From assembly GCF_007858285.1 (NCBI RefSeq), contig NZ_VFIL01000011.1, forward strand, positions 118,215-182,214: a stretch of 64,000 nt of DNA, written 5' to 3'. Position numbers and translations under genes: made by a program. The stretch comes from Pseudomonas brenneri (lineage in GTDB: Bacteria; Pseudomonadota; Gammaproteobacteria; Pseudomonadales; Pseudomonadaceae). This document shows positions 1-9,902 of the stretch, one piece after another (position 1 is the first letter of the stretch; every line of letters starts with the position of its first letter). A model generated the notes under the pieces. That model had not been told where the DNA came from. It searched no databases and saw nothing but the letters and a program-made list of their open reading frames with translations.

Positions 1-1361
1 TGCGGCGCTTCGCCGGGGACGAAACCGAGGATATCTTCACGCCAGGTCGGCTTGCCGCCCAGGTGCGAAGCCAGGTGCACCACCGGGCTGTAGCCGCCTG
101 AACTGGCCACCAGGTCACAGTCCAGCCACTCGCCGGGGCTGGTGACTTTATGGGCTTTCACATCAATGGCCGCCACGCGGGCAGCGGTCACATGCTTGCT
201 GCCACGGGTCTCGATCACCGCACTGCCGGTGAGGATGCGAATGCCTTTGGCGCGAGCCTCTTCAACCAGCGCGCCGCGTGGGTTGTGACGCGCATCGGCC
301 ACGGCGACCACTGAGAGGCCCGCATCGAACCAGTCCAGCGCAACACGGTAAGCGTGGTCGTTGTTGGTCGACAGCAGCAACTTCTTGCCCGGTGCGACGC
401 CATAACGACGCACATAGGTGGAGACCGCGCCAGCCAGCATATTGCCCGGCACATCGTTGTTGCCGTACACCAGCGGCCGCTCGCAAGCACCGGTCGCCAG
501 CACCACGCGCTTGGCGCGAACACGGTGCATGCGCTGGCGCACCTGGCCAATCGGCGCACGATCGCCGAGGTGGTCGGTAAGGCGCTCATGAATGGTCAGG
601 AAATTATGGTCGTGGTAGCCGTTGACGGTGGCGCGCGGCAACAGCAGCACACCCGGCAGCGCTTGCAGCTCGGCGATCACACTGGCGACCCACTCCACCG
701 CTGGCTTGCCGTCCAGGCTTTCACGGGAGTCGAGCAAGGTGCCGCCGAACTCTTCCTGTTCATCGGCGATAATCACCCGTGCGCCGCTGCGCGCAGCGGC
801 CAATGCCGCAGCCAGACCCGCAGGGCCAGCACCGACGATCAGCACATCGCAGTGATGGTTCATGTTGTCGTAGGTGTCCGGATCGTTCTCGGTCGGCGAG
901 CGACCCAGGCCTGCGGCCTTGCGGATGTACTTCTCGTAGGTCATCCAGAACGATTGCGGGTACATAAAGGTTTTGTAGTAGAAGCCCGGCGGCATCAGCT
1001 TGCCGCCGACCTTGCCGAGAATGCCCATCATGTCGTTGTTCACGCTCGGCCAGCCGTTGGTGCTGGTAGCGACCAAACCTTGATACAGCGCCTGTTGCGT
1101 GGCGCGTACGTTGGGAATCTGCGTGGCTTCGGTGGCACCAATCTGCAGCACCGCGTTCGGCTCTTCGGCGCCAGCGGCAAAGATGCCGCGCGGGCGCGAG
1201 TACTTGAAGCTGCGGCCGATGATGTCAACACCGTTGGCCAGCAGGGCGGCGGCCAGGGTGTCGCCTTCAAAGCCCTTGTAGCTCTGGCCGTTGAAGGTGA
1301 AGGTCAGGGCTTTATTACGGTCGATCCGGCCACCGTTGGACAGGCGATTGATCTGGCTCAT
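1..1361 (-). CDS. soxA: Sarcosine oxidase alpha subunit, 5' part only
   Basis: This is the large subunit of heterotetrameric sarcosine oxidase, which oxidatively demethylates sarcosine to glycine and passes the one-carbon unit to tetrahydrofolate. About the first 453 codons lie in the window and the rest runs off the left edge (the family is about 1000 residues). The translation starts MSQINRLSNGGRIDR and continues with a ferredoxin-like fold (FEGDTLAAALLANG, SRPRG). A nucleotide-binding stretch follows (VLIVGAGPAGLAAALAAARSG at about residues 174-194), then ATGACERP further on. The start ATG at 1361-1359 overlaps the soxD stop (ATGA), so the two are probably translationally coupled. The order glyA-soxB-soxD-soxA is the usual pseudomonad one; soxG should follow outside the window. 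Confidence 0.95.
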   Translation of the reverse strand, partial: MSQINRLSNGGRIDRNKALTFTFNGQSYKGFEGDTLAAALLANGVDIIGRSFKYSRPRGIFAAGAEEPNAVLQIGATEATQIPNVRATQQALYQGLVATSTNGWPSVNNDMMGILGKVGGKLMPPGFYYKTFMYPQSFWMTYEKYIRKAAGLGRSPTENDPDTYDNMNHHCDVLIVGAGPAGLAAALAAARSGARVIIADEQEEFGGTLLDSRESLDGKPAVEWVASVIAELQALPGVLLLPRATVNGYHDHNFLTIHERLTDHLGDRAPIGQVRQRMHRVRAKRVVLATGACERPLVYGNNDVPGNMLAGAVSTYVRRYGVAPGKKLLLSTNNDHAYRVALDWFDAGLSVVAVADARHNPRGALVEEARAKGIRILTGSAVIETRGSKHVTAARVAAIDVKAHKVTSPGEWLDCDLVASSGGYSPVVHLASHLGGKPTWREDILGFVPGEAP

Positions 1362-1660
1362 ACCTTCTCTCCAGAGGCCTTGGCGGTGAATTGCGGCTTC
1401 TCGCCGATCTTGTAGGTTTCAAGAATTTCGTAGGTCAGGGTGTCGCGGGTGGCGTTGAAGTACTGACGGCAACCGGCGGCATGGATCCACAGTTCGTGAT
1501 GCAGCCCACGGGGGTTATCGCGAAAGAACATGTAGTCGCCCCACTCTTCGTCGGTGCAGGCATTGGGGTCCAGCGGGCGCGGGATATGCGCTTGGCCGGA
1601 GGCGTGGAATTCCTCTTCGGAGCGCAGTTCGCCACAGTGAGGACAGAAGATATGCAACAT
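1358..1660 (-). CDS. soxD: Sarcosine oxidase delta subunit
   Basis: This is the 100-residue zinc-binding small subunit of heterotetrameric sarcosine oxidase. It begins MLHIFCPHCGELR with a CPHC pair at residues 6-9, and a further Cys (AAGCRQYF) lies near residue 63. The region WGDYMFFRDNPRGLHHELW is characteristic of SoxD. It sits 15 bases after the soxB stop and overlaps soxA by 4 bases, so it belongs to the same operon. Its length is normal for the family. Confidence 0.95.
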   Translation of the reverse strand: MLHIFCPHCGELRSEEEFHASGQAHIPRPLDPNACTDEEWGDYMFFRDNPRGLHHELWIHAAGCRQYFNATRDTLTYEILETYKIGEKPQFTAKASGEKV

Positions 1661-1675
1661 AGGGAATTTCTCCTG

Positions 1676-2926
1676 TTAGTGGGCGACGGCCGCAGCGCCG
1701 TGTTCGTCGATCAGCGCACCGTTGTGGAAACGGTCGATGGAGAAAGGTGCCGCCAACGGGTGCATTTCACCCTTGGCCAGGCTCGCGGCAAATACGTTGC
1801 CTGAGCCGGGGGTGGCCTTGAAGCCACCAGTGCCCCAACCGCAGTTGAAAAACATGTTCGGGACCGGGGTCTTGGAGATGATCGGGCACGCGTCCGGCGT
1901 GGTGTCGACGATGCCGCCCCACTGGCGGTTCATGCGCACCCGCGACAGCACCGGGAACATCTCGACGATGGCCTGGATGGTGTGTTCGATCACCGGGTAC
2001 GAACCACGCTGGCCGTAGCCGTTGTACCCGTCGATACCGGCGCCGATCACCAGGTCGCCCTTGTCGGACTGGCTGATGTAACCGTGTACGGCGTTGGACA
2101 TGATCACGCTGTCGATAATCGGCTTGATCGGCTCCGACACCAACGCTTGCAGCGGGTGGGATTCGATCGGCAGGCGAAAACCGGCGAGCGAAGCCATATG
2201 CCCGGAGTTACCGGCCGTGACCACACCGACGCGCTTGGCACCGATAAAGCCTTTGTTGGTTTCCACGCCGATGCACACGCCGTTTTCCTTACGGAAACCG
2301 ATGACTTCGGTCTGCTGGATCAGGTCTACGCCCAAGGCGTCGGCGGCGCGGGCAAAACCCCAGGCCACGGCATCGTGACGGGCTACGCCGCCGCGCCGTT
2401 GCACGGTGGCGCCGAGTACCGGATATCGAGTGTTTTTTGAGCAGTCGAGGTAAGGGATTTCGTCCTCGACCTGCTTGGCGTTGAGCAGCTCACCGTCCAC
2501 ACCGTTGAGGCGGTTGGCGCTGACGCGACGCTCGGAGTCACGGATGTCCTGCAAGGTGTGGCACAGGTTGTAGACGCCGCGCTGGGAGAACATCACGTTG
2601 TAGTTCAAGTCCTGGGACAGGCCTTCCCACAACTTCATCGCATGTTCATAAAGGTGGGCCGACTCGTCCCACAGGTAGTTGGACCGTACGATGGTGGTAT
2701 TGCGCGCGGTGTTACCGCCGCCCAGCCAGCCTTTCTCGACCACGGCCACATTGGTGATGCCGTGTTCCTTGGCCAAGTAGTAGGCCGTCGCCAGACCATG
2801 CCCGCCGCCGCCGACGATGACCACGTCGTAGACCTTTTTCGGGGTCGGCGTGCGCCACATCTTCTGCCAGTTTTCGTGATGGCTGAGGGAGTGCTTGAAG
2901 AGGCCGAAGCCCGAGTAGCGTTGCAT
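1676..2926 (-). CDS. soxB: Sarcosine oxidase beta subunit
   Basis: This 416-residue FAD/FMN subunit carries out sarcosine oxidation to glycine. The Rossmann motif VVIVGGGGHG is at about residues 35-44. The stretch RRGGVARHDAV contains the His (about residue 184) expected to hold FMN covalently in this family. The C-terminal FNCGWGTGGFKATPGSG is typical of the DadA/SoxB flavoprotein fold. The reading frame stays open upstream to 3019, but that would overlap the end of glyA. The ATG at 2926 gives the conserved N-terminus MQRYSGFGLFKHSL and the usual length. It lies 22 bases downstream of glyA in one operon. Confidence 0.96.
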   Translation of the reverse strand: MQRYSGFGLFKHSLSHHENWQKMWRTPTPKKVYDVVIVGGGGHGLATAYYLAKEHGITNVAVVEKGWLGGGNTARNTTIVRSNYLWDESAHLYEHAMKLWEGLSQDLNYNVMFSQRGVYNLCHTLQDIRDSERRVSANRLNGVDGELLNAKQVEDEIPYLDCSKNTRYPVLGATVQRRGGVARHDAVAWGFARAADALGVDLIQQTEVIGFRKENGVCIGVETNKGFIGAKRVGVVTAGNSGHMASLAGFRLPIESHPLQALVSEPIKPIIDSVIMSNAVHGYISQSDKGDLVIGAGIDGYNGYGQRGSYPVIEHTIQAIVEMFPVLSRVRMNRQWGGIVDTTPDACPIISKTPVPNMFFNCGWGTGGFKATPGSGNVFAASLAKGEMHPLAAPFSIDRFHNGALIDEHGAAAVAH

Positions 2927-2948
2927 AGTCATTACTCCAAAACCGCGC

Positions 2949-4202
<1,254 letters not shown>

Positions 4203-4316
4203 CGCGTCTCTCCCAGCCTTTCGTATTGTTGAGGCCCGTGCAGGGCCCTTTGATGCGATGGTAGGGCCGGCGCAAACAGACCAAATGCCTGCGCACGCCA
4301 CGCAAAGGTGCGTTTA

Positions 4317-4353
4317 CGACATGGCCTGGGCAAATGCTAACTGGAGGCCGACA
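4317..4353 (-). promoter_or_regulatory. Candidate activator site upstream of glyA-sox
   Basis: Two CGACA words in the same orientation (4317-4321 and 4349-4353) are 32 bases apart, about three helical turns, 115-151 bases upstream of the glyA start. Similar phased CGAC/GTCG words occur upstream of the dgc, gbc, cbc and cai operons in this window. They may be half-sites for GbdR. The match is short and could be chance. Confidence 0.25.
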
Positions 4354-4355
4354 AA

Positions 4356-4457
4356 CTGTAGGAGCGAGCTTGCTCGCGAAAAACCTGAGGGCGCTGCGTT
4401 CAATCTGGCCGCCCGCGTTATCGTTGACGTTTTTCGCGAGCAAGCTCGCTCCTACAG
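4356..4457. repeat. Paired REP element
   Basis: Two inverted REP units face each other: CTGTAGGAGCGAGCTTGCTC at the left end and its near-exact reverse complement at the right end. About 55 bases of spacer separate them. This is the REP doublet (REPIN) layout common in the fluorescens group. It separates glyA from the convergent end of the TraX-like gene. Confidence 0.9.
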
Positions 4458-4461
4458 GGGG

Positions 4462-5190
4462 TTAGGCGATGATCTGACGGAGGAGTAATAGCAGGAGAAA
4501 ATGCAAGGGATAGAGGATGTAGGCCCAGCGGCGCATGGCCGCAGGCGAGGCATTTTTGGCATGTCGCAACAAGACCAATCCGGCCAATGGCGCAATCAGG
4601 CACATGGCCAATCCCGACAGCGCCACACCGTTGCCGCTATCCAACAAAACCTGCCACTGATTGGCAGCCACACACACCAACCCCGGCACCACGCTGAAAT
4701 ACCAGGGGCGACTGAACACCAGCAGCATCGCCAACGGCAGCAATACACCAAAAAAACCGAACATCAGGCTCGACGAAAATACCGCCGCCAATAACAAGGC
4801 GATCAGCGCCAATCCACGATCAAAAAGCACCTTCTGCAGCCATCCCCGGGCAACCAGCAAACCCAGTGCCAGGGTTGGCAGCACATTCAATGTATCGGCA
4901 TCCTCGATAAACATCCGATACGGCACCTCGCTGATCGCACTGAACAGCAGCAACCAACCCAGGTAACGCCATTGAAAGGTCGCAGGTCCATCCTTGACCC
5001 GGTGCAGGTTCGCCGCAATCGCCAGGCAAAACCACGGGAACGCCAGGCGCCCCGGTACGTAAAGGCCATCGAGGTTCAAGCCGACATAACGCAAGTGATC
5101 GAGCACCATGCACAGCAGGGCCAGCCATTTGAGCAGGTCGAGGGCGCCATCGCGCACGCGTCCTACAGGAATCGTTTCAGTACCGTGCAT
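4462..5190 (-). CDS. TraX family membrane protein
   Basis: This predicted polytopic inner-membrane protein has 242 residues from the ATG at 5190. It begins GALDLLKWLALLCMVLDHLRYV, the typical TraX-family opening, and continues with seven or more hydrophobic segments. The end MRRWAYILYPLHFLLLLLLRQ is also typical. Family members include the F-pilin acetylase TraX, and many chromosomal homologues lack a known substrate. The frame remains open to 5406, but a longer start would overlap the divergent threonine aldolase gene; ATG 5211 is an alternative. No conjugation genes are nearby, so a role in conjugation is unlikely. Confidence 0.8.
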   Translation of the reverse strand: MHGTETIPVGRVRDGALDLLKWLALLCMVLDHLRYVGLNLDGLYVPGRLAFPWFCLAIAANLHRVKDGPATFQWRYLGWLLLFSAISEVPYRMFIEDADTLNVLPTLALGLLVARGWLQKVLFDRGLALIALLLAAVFSSSLMFGFFGVLLPLAMLLVFSRPWYFSVVPGLVCVAANQWQVLLDSGNGVALSGLAMCLIAPLAGLVLLRHAKNASPAAMRRWAYILYPLHFLLLLLLRQIIA

Positions 5191-5280
5191 AATTCCCCAG
5201 AGACTTTGCATTAACAGTGCGTGCGCCCGCCGGATATTCTTGGTTAAAGTGCGCACCAACATCGACCACAGGAACGGGCC

Positions 5281-6321
5281 ATGACCGACAAGAGCCAACA
5301 ATTCGCCAGCGACAACTATTCCGGTATCTGCCCGGAAGCCTGGGCCGCCATGGAACTCGCCAACCAGGGCCATCAACGCGCCTATGGCGACGATGAATGG
5401 ACCCACCGTGCCGCCGACGGTTTCCGCAAACTGTTTGAAACCGACTGCGAAGTGTTCTTCGCCTTCAACGGCACCGCCGCCAACTCACTGGCCCTGTCGT
5501 CCTTGTGCCAGAGCTACCATAGCGTGATTTGCTCGGAAACCGCCCACGTCGAGACCGACGAATGTGGCGCACCGGAGTTTTTCTCCAACGGCTCCAAGCT
5601 GCTCACCGCCCGTACCGAAAACGGCAAGCTGACCCCGGAATCGATCCGCGAGATCGCGCTCAAGCGCCAGGATATCCACTACCCCAAGCCCCGCGTCGTG
5701 ACCCTGACCCAGGCCACCGAAGTGGGCAGCGTGTACACCCCGGATGAAATCCGCGCCATCAGCGCCACCTGCAAGGAACTGGGGCTGAACCTGCACATGG
5801 ACGGCGCACGCTTTTCCAACGCCTGCGCCTTCCTCGGCTGCTCACCCGCGGACCTGACCTGGAAAGCCGGCGTGGACGTGTTGTGCTTTGGCGGCACCAA
5901 GAACGGCATGGCGGTGGGCGAAGCCATCCTGTTCTTCAACCATAAGTTGGCCGAAGACTTCGACTACCGCTGCAAACAGGCCGGTCAACTGGCGTCGAAG
6001 ATGCGATTCCTTTCCGCGCCGTGGGTCGGCCTGCTGGAAAACGATGCCTGGCTCAAGCATGCGCGTCACGCCAACCACTGCGCGCAGTTGCTCAGCAGCC
6101 TGGTGGCGGACATTCCCGGTGTGGAGTTGATGTTCCCGGTGCAGGCCAACGGCGTGTTCCTGCAACTGTCAGAGCCGGCCATTGCCGCGCTGACAGCCAA
6201 GGGCTGGCGCTTCTACACCTTTATCGGCAAGGGCGGCGCGCGCTTCATGTGTGCGTGGGATACCGAGGAAGAGCGCGTACGTGAACTCGCGGCGGATATT
6301 CGCGAAGTGATGGGCGCCTGA
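5281..6321 (+). CDS. ltaE: Low-specificity L-threonine aldolase
   Basis: This 346-residue fold-type I PLP enzyme cleaves L-threonine or L-allo-threonine to glycine and acetaldehyde. The PLP lysine is in FGGTKNGMAVGEA (K207), the Asp that pairs with the PLP ring is in LHMDGARFSNA (D174), and FNGTAANSLAL is the cofactor phosphate region. The start MTDKSQQFASDNYSG is preceded by the GGAACGG region. It is divergent from the TraX-like gene. A glycine-forming enzyme fits the glycine/serine theme of the neighbouring glyA-sox operon, and a threonine aldolase also sits between the gbc and glyA genes in P. aeruginosa. Confidence 0.92.
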   Translation: MTDKSQQFASDNYSGICPEAWAAMELANQGHQRAYGDDEWTHRAADGFRKLFETDCEVFFAFNGTAANSLALSSLCQSYHSVICSETAHVETDECGAPEFFSNGSKLLTARTENGKLTPESIREIALKRQDIHYPKPRVVTLTQATEVGSVYTPDEIRAISATCKELGLNLHMDGARFSNACAFLGCSPADLTWKAGVDVLCFGGTKNGMAVGEAILFFNHKLAEDFDYRCKQAGQLASKMRFLSAPWVGLLENDAWLKHARHANHCAQLLSSLVADIPGVELMFPVQANGVFLQLSEPAIAALTAKGWRFYTFIGKGGARFMCAWDTEEERVRELAADIREVMGA

Positions 6322-6377
6322 TCTCAGACTTGTCGGCGATGGCGCCCTCAAGACCGCCACCGCCGGCAAGCCGATTT

Positions 6378-8192
6378 CTACAACTGGAGGGGTTGCAAGG
6401 CATCCCACTGGTCAATAGGCCCGGGATTGTTTTCGAACGCCCCACCGCCAAATGTCACCGCCAGTTTGTTCACCGCATTCAAGGCTGTGGTCACAGCGCC
6501 CTCGGCCCAGCCACCGGTCCAGGAGATGTCATCTCCCGACAGAATGAAACCGTCCGGCTCGCCCTCCTTCACACCGCTCATGAACTGGGAAAACAGCAGT
6601 CGCTGATACTCATACTGCCCCGGCAGGTTCATCTTGAAGGCACACAGGTAAAACGGCTCGTCTTCCCAGTTGATCTCGACAAAGGGGTCAACCATGCCGA
6701 ACTCGGCGGCCAGGTTCAGTTGCGTGTTGGCGTACACGGTATCCAGCAAGGTTGTGCACAACTGGACATGGGACGGCAACGGCGCGCTACGGTCTCCCAG
6801 AAACTTCAGACTGTCATCGTTCCAGGTATATGAAAGAAACATCCCGCTGCCCTTGTTCACCCCGTTACCTGGGCCGTAGTCCAACAGGTATGTGCCACGG
6901 GTCAGGCGATCCGACAAGGTCACGCTCATCTTGTAGCGACCACCCTCGAGATCACTCCAAAACGGCCGGCGGGTGGTGGCGAAGATTTTCGCCGACTGCA
7001 TGTAGTGGGTATACATGACCGCCTCCCAGGTAGCCTGGGGCAGCAAATTGTTCATTGAGGTAAAACGTTCCTTGCCATCCATATAGCGGAACTTGTCGAG
7101 TATCCGCACGTGTGGCGTATAGACCACACTTTTAAAGTTGCGCAGGGTGTCGCTGTCCAACTTGTTGTCATGCAGGTACACATCGAACGTGCCATTTTTC
7201 AGGCGAATGATCTGCCGGACCTCCTGGTTGAGAGGATCGGCGATTTCCCGACGCGTCAGACTCTCCACAGTCGTGTCCGCCGGCCAATGGACCAGAGCGT
7301 CGCCGAACGAAGCCGGCGTGCCGCTCCATAAGCGCTGGGGCAGTTCGCTGGAGCCGTCGTACATCAAGGTATGGTTGGTATCCAGGCCGGTATAAAGCAC
7401 CCGCAGCACTTCCAGGAAACAGTTTGGATAGTCCGTGTTCCAGCCGCCAGTGCCGAAGCCGATCTGGCCAAACAGGTCGATGTCTTCACGGCTCCACTTG
7501 GCCTGTTCGACCATGGCGGCATAGAAACTGAGGCCATCCCATCCCGCCCTCAGGATCGTGTTCCAGATGGCCTTGATTTCGTCCTGATTCACCTGCCCCT
7601 CACTCATCGCAGCTTCCATGTCAGCGAAACGGATCGGGTCCTGCGCCAGAAAATCGTCGAAGAACATGTCCTCGATTCTTCTGTATTTATCCGGGAGATT
7701 ATCGCGCTCGTAATAAGTCTGCTCATTCTTATAGTCGACAACGGTACTGGGCGCAGCAGGTGAACCAGGGTTGGGAAAGTCCGCCGAATTGGTGCTCATC
7801 CCAACCTTATCAAAGTAGTGCATCAACGCCTTGCCGGATTTGGGAAAGCGCATGGCTCCCAACTCACAAATCACCCGGTTCTGGGGGTCGTTGCGATCAC
7901 CTACCACGTGGGAGTAGAGCCGCCCACCGATACGGCCAGAGGCCTCTACCACAATCGGATGCAGGCCCATGCGCATGGCCTCATAGGCAGCAACCAACCC
8001 GGATACGCCGGCACCGACAATCAGCACCTGGGCCCCCAGTTGCTCCTCGGGGACGCGACCCAGAGGCTGCTTAAGCATGGCCGCCCGCAATAAATACCAG
8101 GCGTAATGAAAAGGGAAATCAGGAATCAGCGCCGTAACGTTGTTGTTCAGCAGCCGTTGGGCACCTTGGGAACGGGAGGGAATTGCAGACAT
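6378..8192 (-). CDS. Flavin amino-acid 2-monooxygenase / amine oxidase family (IaaM/DavB-like)
   Basis: This 604-residue flavoprotein has an N-terminal FAD-binding motif VLIVGAGVSGLVAAYEA (about residues 57-73) followed by GRIGGRLYS. FGTGGWNTDYPN lies mid-protein, and near the C-terminus are DDISWTGGWAEGAV and NPGP. This pattern resembles amino-acid monooxygenases that oxidatively decarboxylate an amino acid to an amide (tryptophan, lysine or phenylalanine 2-monooxygenases). There is no signal peptide. It is divergent from an NCS1 permease and a nitrilase-family amidase gene. That suggests uptake, conversion to an amide, and hydrolysis to an acid. The substrate cannot be read from the sequence; a simple L-amino-acid or amine oxidase is the alternative. 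Confidence 0.8.
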   Translation of the reverse strand: MSAIPSRSQGAQRLLNNNVTALIPDFPFHYAWYLLRAAMLKQPLGRVPEEQLGAQVLIVGAGVSGLVAAYEAMRMGLHPIVVEASGRIGGRLYSHVVGDRNDPQNRVICELGAMRFPKSGKALMHYFDKVGMSTNSADFPNPGSPAAPSTVVDYKNEQTYYERDNLPDKYRRIEDMFFDDFLAQDPIRFADMEAAMSEGQVNQDEIKAIWNTILRAGWDGLSFYAAMVEQAKWSREDIDLFGQIGFGTGGWNTDYPNCFLEVLRVLYTGLDTNHTLMYDGSSELPQRLWSGTPASFGDALVHWPADTTVESLTRREIADPLNQEVRQIIRLKNGTFDVYLHDNKLDSDTLRNFKSVVYTPHVRILDKFRYMDGKERFTSMNNLLPQATWEAVMYTHYMQSAKIFATTRRPFWSDLEGGRYKMSVTLSDRLTRGTYLLDYGPGNGVNKGSGMFLSYTWNDDSLKFLGDRSAPLPSHVQLCTTLLDTVYANTQLNLAAEFGMVDPFVEINWEDEPFYLCAFKMNLPGQYEYQRLLFSQFMSGVKEGEPDGFILSGDDISWTGGWAEGAVTTALNAVNKLAVTFGGGAFENNPGPIDQWDALQPLQL

Positions 8193-8272
8193 GATTGCTT
8201 CCTTGCAGGTTGGTTGGGTGATTGTCCACCCTCTACTACAAGGCTAAAGGTGACTGCGACGGGACTGAGGAT

Positions 8273-8296
8273 CAGCCTAGAAGATCTTCTAGGCTG
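8273..8296. promoter_or_regulatory. Perfect 24-bp palindrome in a divergent promoter region
   Basis: A perfect 24-base inverted repeat with core CCTAGAAGATCTTCTAGG is centred at about 8284.5. It lies between the monooxygenase gene (start 8192) and the permease gene (start 8457). No regulator gene is next to the module, so this is a candidate operator for an unlinked dimeric repressor. A role as an mRNA hairpin cannot be excluded. Confidence 0.55.
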
Positions 8297-8456
8297 CAGT
8301 TATATCGCTTTGCAATAAGACTGCGGGGCTCCATCGCCATTAACGAAAACCCATTACTTACGAAAAGTCTGAAGTGATTATTTATAGATCACGATTCAAT
8401 TGGCTCATCAGTTATCCGATGCTGCGGAACTCACTATAAAAACAAGCCGTGAATCT

Positions 8457-9902
8457 ATGACCACCCTATCTGACAAGACGGCTCCTCCCGTCACACCCGG
8501 CCTGAAAATCGAGACCCGTTCCATTGACTATGTGCCGCGCAACGAACGGCACGGCAAAGTCTGGCACCAAGGTCCCTTTTGGTTCACCGGCAATTTCGTC
8601 CTCACCACCATGGTTACCGGGTTCACCGGTGCTGCACTGGGCTTGAGCCTGGTCTATGCAATCCTGGCGATTGTCATCGGTGTGGGCCTTGGCACTTTCG
8701 CCATGGCCTTCCACGCCAACCAAGGCCCGCGTATGGGCTTGCCGCAGATGATCCAGTCGCGGGCCCAGTTCGGCCTGCGCGGGGCGATCGTGCCGTTCAT
8801 TGCCGTGATCTTTGTGTACATCGGCTTCAACGTGTTCAACGTGATTCTCGCCACCGATGCCATCAACACGGTCCTGCCGGGGAGCCGGGCGCCGTGGTAT
8901 GCGCTGATGATCATCCTTGCGGTGGTGATTGCGGTGATCGGCCATGACTTGCTGCACACCGTGCAACGTTGGCTGACCTACGTGATGATCAGCGTGTTCG
9001 CGGTGCTGACCGTCGCCGCCTTGATGAGCCTGTCAGCCGATGCGGCGGTGGCCGAGGCGCATTTCTCCTGGTCAGCGTTCCTGATCCAGCTCAGCGCCGC
9101 CGCCGGTTATCAGATCAGCTACGCCGTCTATGTCTCGGATTACTCGCGCTATCTGCCTCACCAAACCCCGTCGCGCCGGGTGATTTTCTGGACATACCTG
9201 GGCGCTGCCGGCTCGGCCCTGTGGCTGATGTCCCTGGGCGCGTTCCTGGCCTCGGCCCTGCCTTCGCCCGATGCCATCGGCAGCGTGCGCACCGTGGGCA
9301 ACCAAGTGATTCCCGGCTTCGGCACCTTTACCGTGCTGATCGCGGTGCCAGCGCTGGTTGGCATCATGGCAGTCAACTGCTATGGCGCGATGCTGACCGG
9401 TATCAGTGCCATCGACGGCTTCGTGAAGATCCAGCCGCGCCTCAAGAGCCGTGTCATCGGCATCGGCCTGGTAGCGGTGATCATTTTCCTGATTGCCTTG
9501 AGCATTCCTGACAGCTACCTGGCCAGTTTCAACACGTTTGTGCTGCTGATGCTGTACTTCCTGGTGCCGTGGACCGCCGTCAACCTCGCGGACTTCTACC
9601 TGGTGCGCAAAGGCCAATACGCCATCAGCGACATCTTCAACCCCGCCGGCATCTATGGCCAATGGGGCAAGGCAGGCCTGGTTGCGTACTGCCTGGGCCT
9701 GGTGTCGATGATCCCGTTCATGTCGCTGAGTTTCTATGAAGGGCCGGCCGCCGTGGCGCTGGGCGGGGCTGACATCGCGTTCGTGATTGGCCTGGGCGTT
9801 TCCACGGCCATCTATTGCATGATGAGCCGCAACCTTGACCGTGATGCCGAACGCCGAGCCATTGTCGCCAGCGAAGCCATGCTGGAAGGTAATAATCCAT
9901 GA
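8457..9902 (+). CDS. NCS1 family cytosine/purine/hydantoin-type permease
   Basis: This 481-residue inner-membrane transporter has about 12 hydrophobic segments. The NCS1 feature GPFWFTGNFVLTTMVTGFTGAAL opens the first helices, and NQGPRMGLPQMIQSRAQFG is the conserved NCS1 loop. QISYAVYVSDYSRYLP is another NCS1 signature. The start ATG at 8457 gives MTTLSDKTAPP; the frame is open from 8400. The stop overlaps the amidase start (ATGA at 9899), so the two are co-transcribed and coupled. The substrate is not evident. By context it may be an amino acid, amide or other nitrogen compound used by the flanking enzymes. Confidence 0.88.
   Translation: MTTLSDKTAPPVTPGLKIETRSIDYVPRNERHGKVWHQGPFWFTGNFVLTTMVTGFTGAALGLSLVYAILAIVIGVGLGTFAMAFHANQGPRMGLPQMIQSRAQFGLRGAIVPFIAVIFVYIGFNVFNVILATDAINTVLPGSRAPWYALMIILAVVIAVIGHDLLHTVQRWLTYVMISVFAVLTVAALMSLSADAAVAEAHFSWSAFLIQLSAAAGYQISYAVYVSDYSRYLPHQTPSRRVIFWTYLGAAGSALWLMSLGAFLASALPSPDAIGSVRTVGNQVIPGFGTFTVLIAVPALVGIMAVNCYGAMLTGISAIDGFVKIQPRLKSRVIGIGLVAVIIFLIALSIPDSYLASFNTFVLLMLYFLVPWTAVNLADFYLVRKGQYAISDIFNPAGIYGQWGKAGLVAYCLGLVSMIPFMSLSFYEGPAAVALGGADIAFVIGLGVSTAIYCMMSRNLDRDAERRAIVASEAMLEGNNP

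Noticed and set aside
6378..8192. Calling the flavoprotein a tryptophan 2-monooxygenase for auxin synthesis
   Set aside because: The family resemblance fits several substrates, and the amidase is of the nitrilase type, not the IaaH amidase-signature type.
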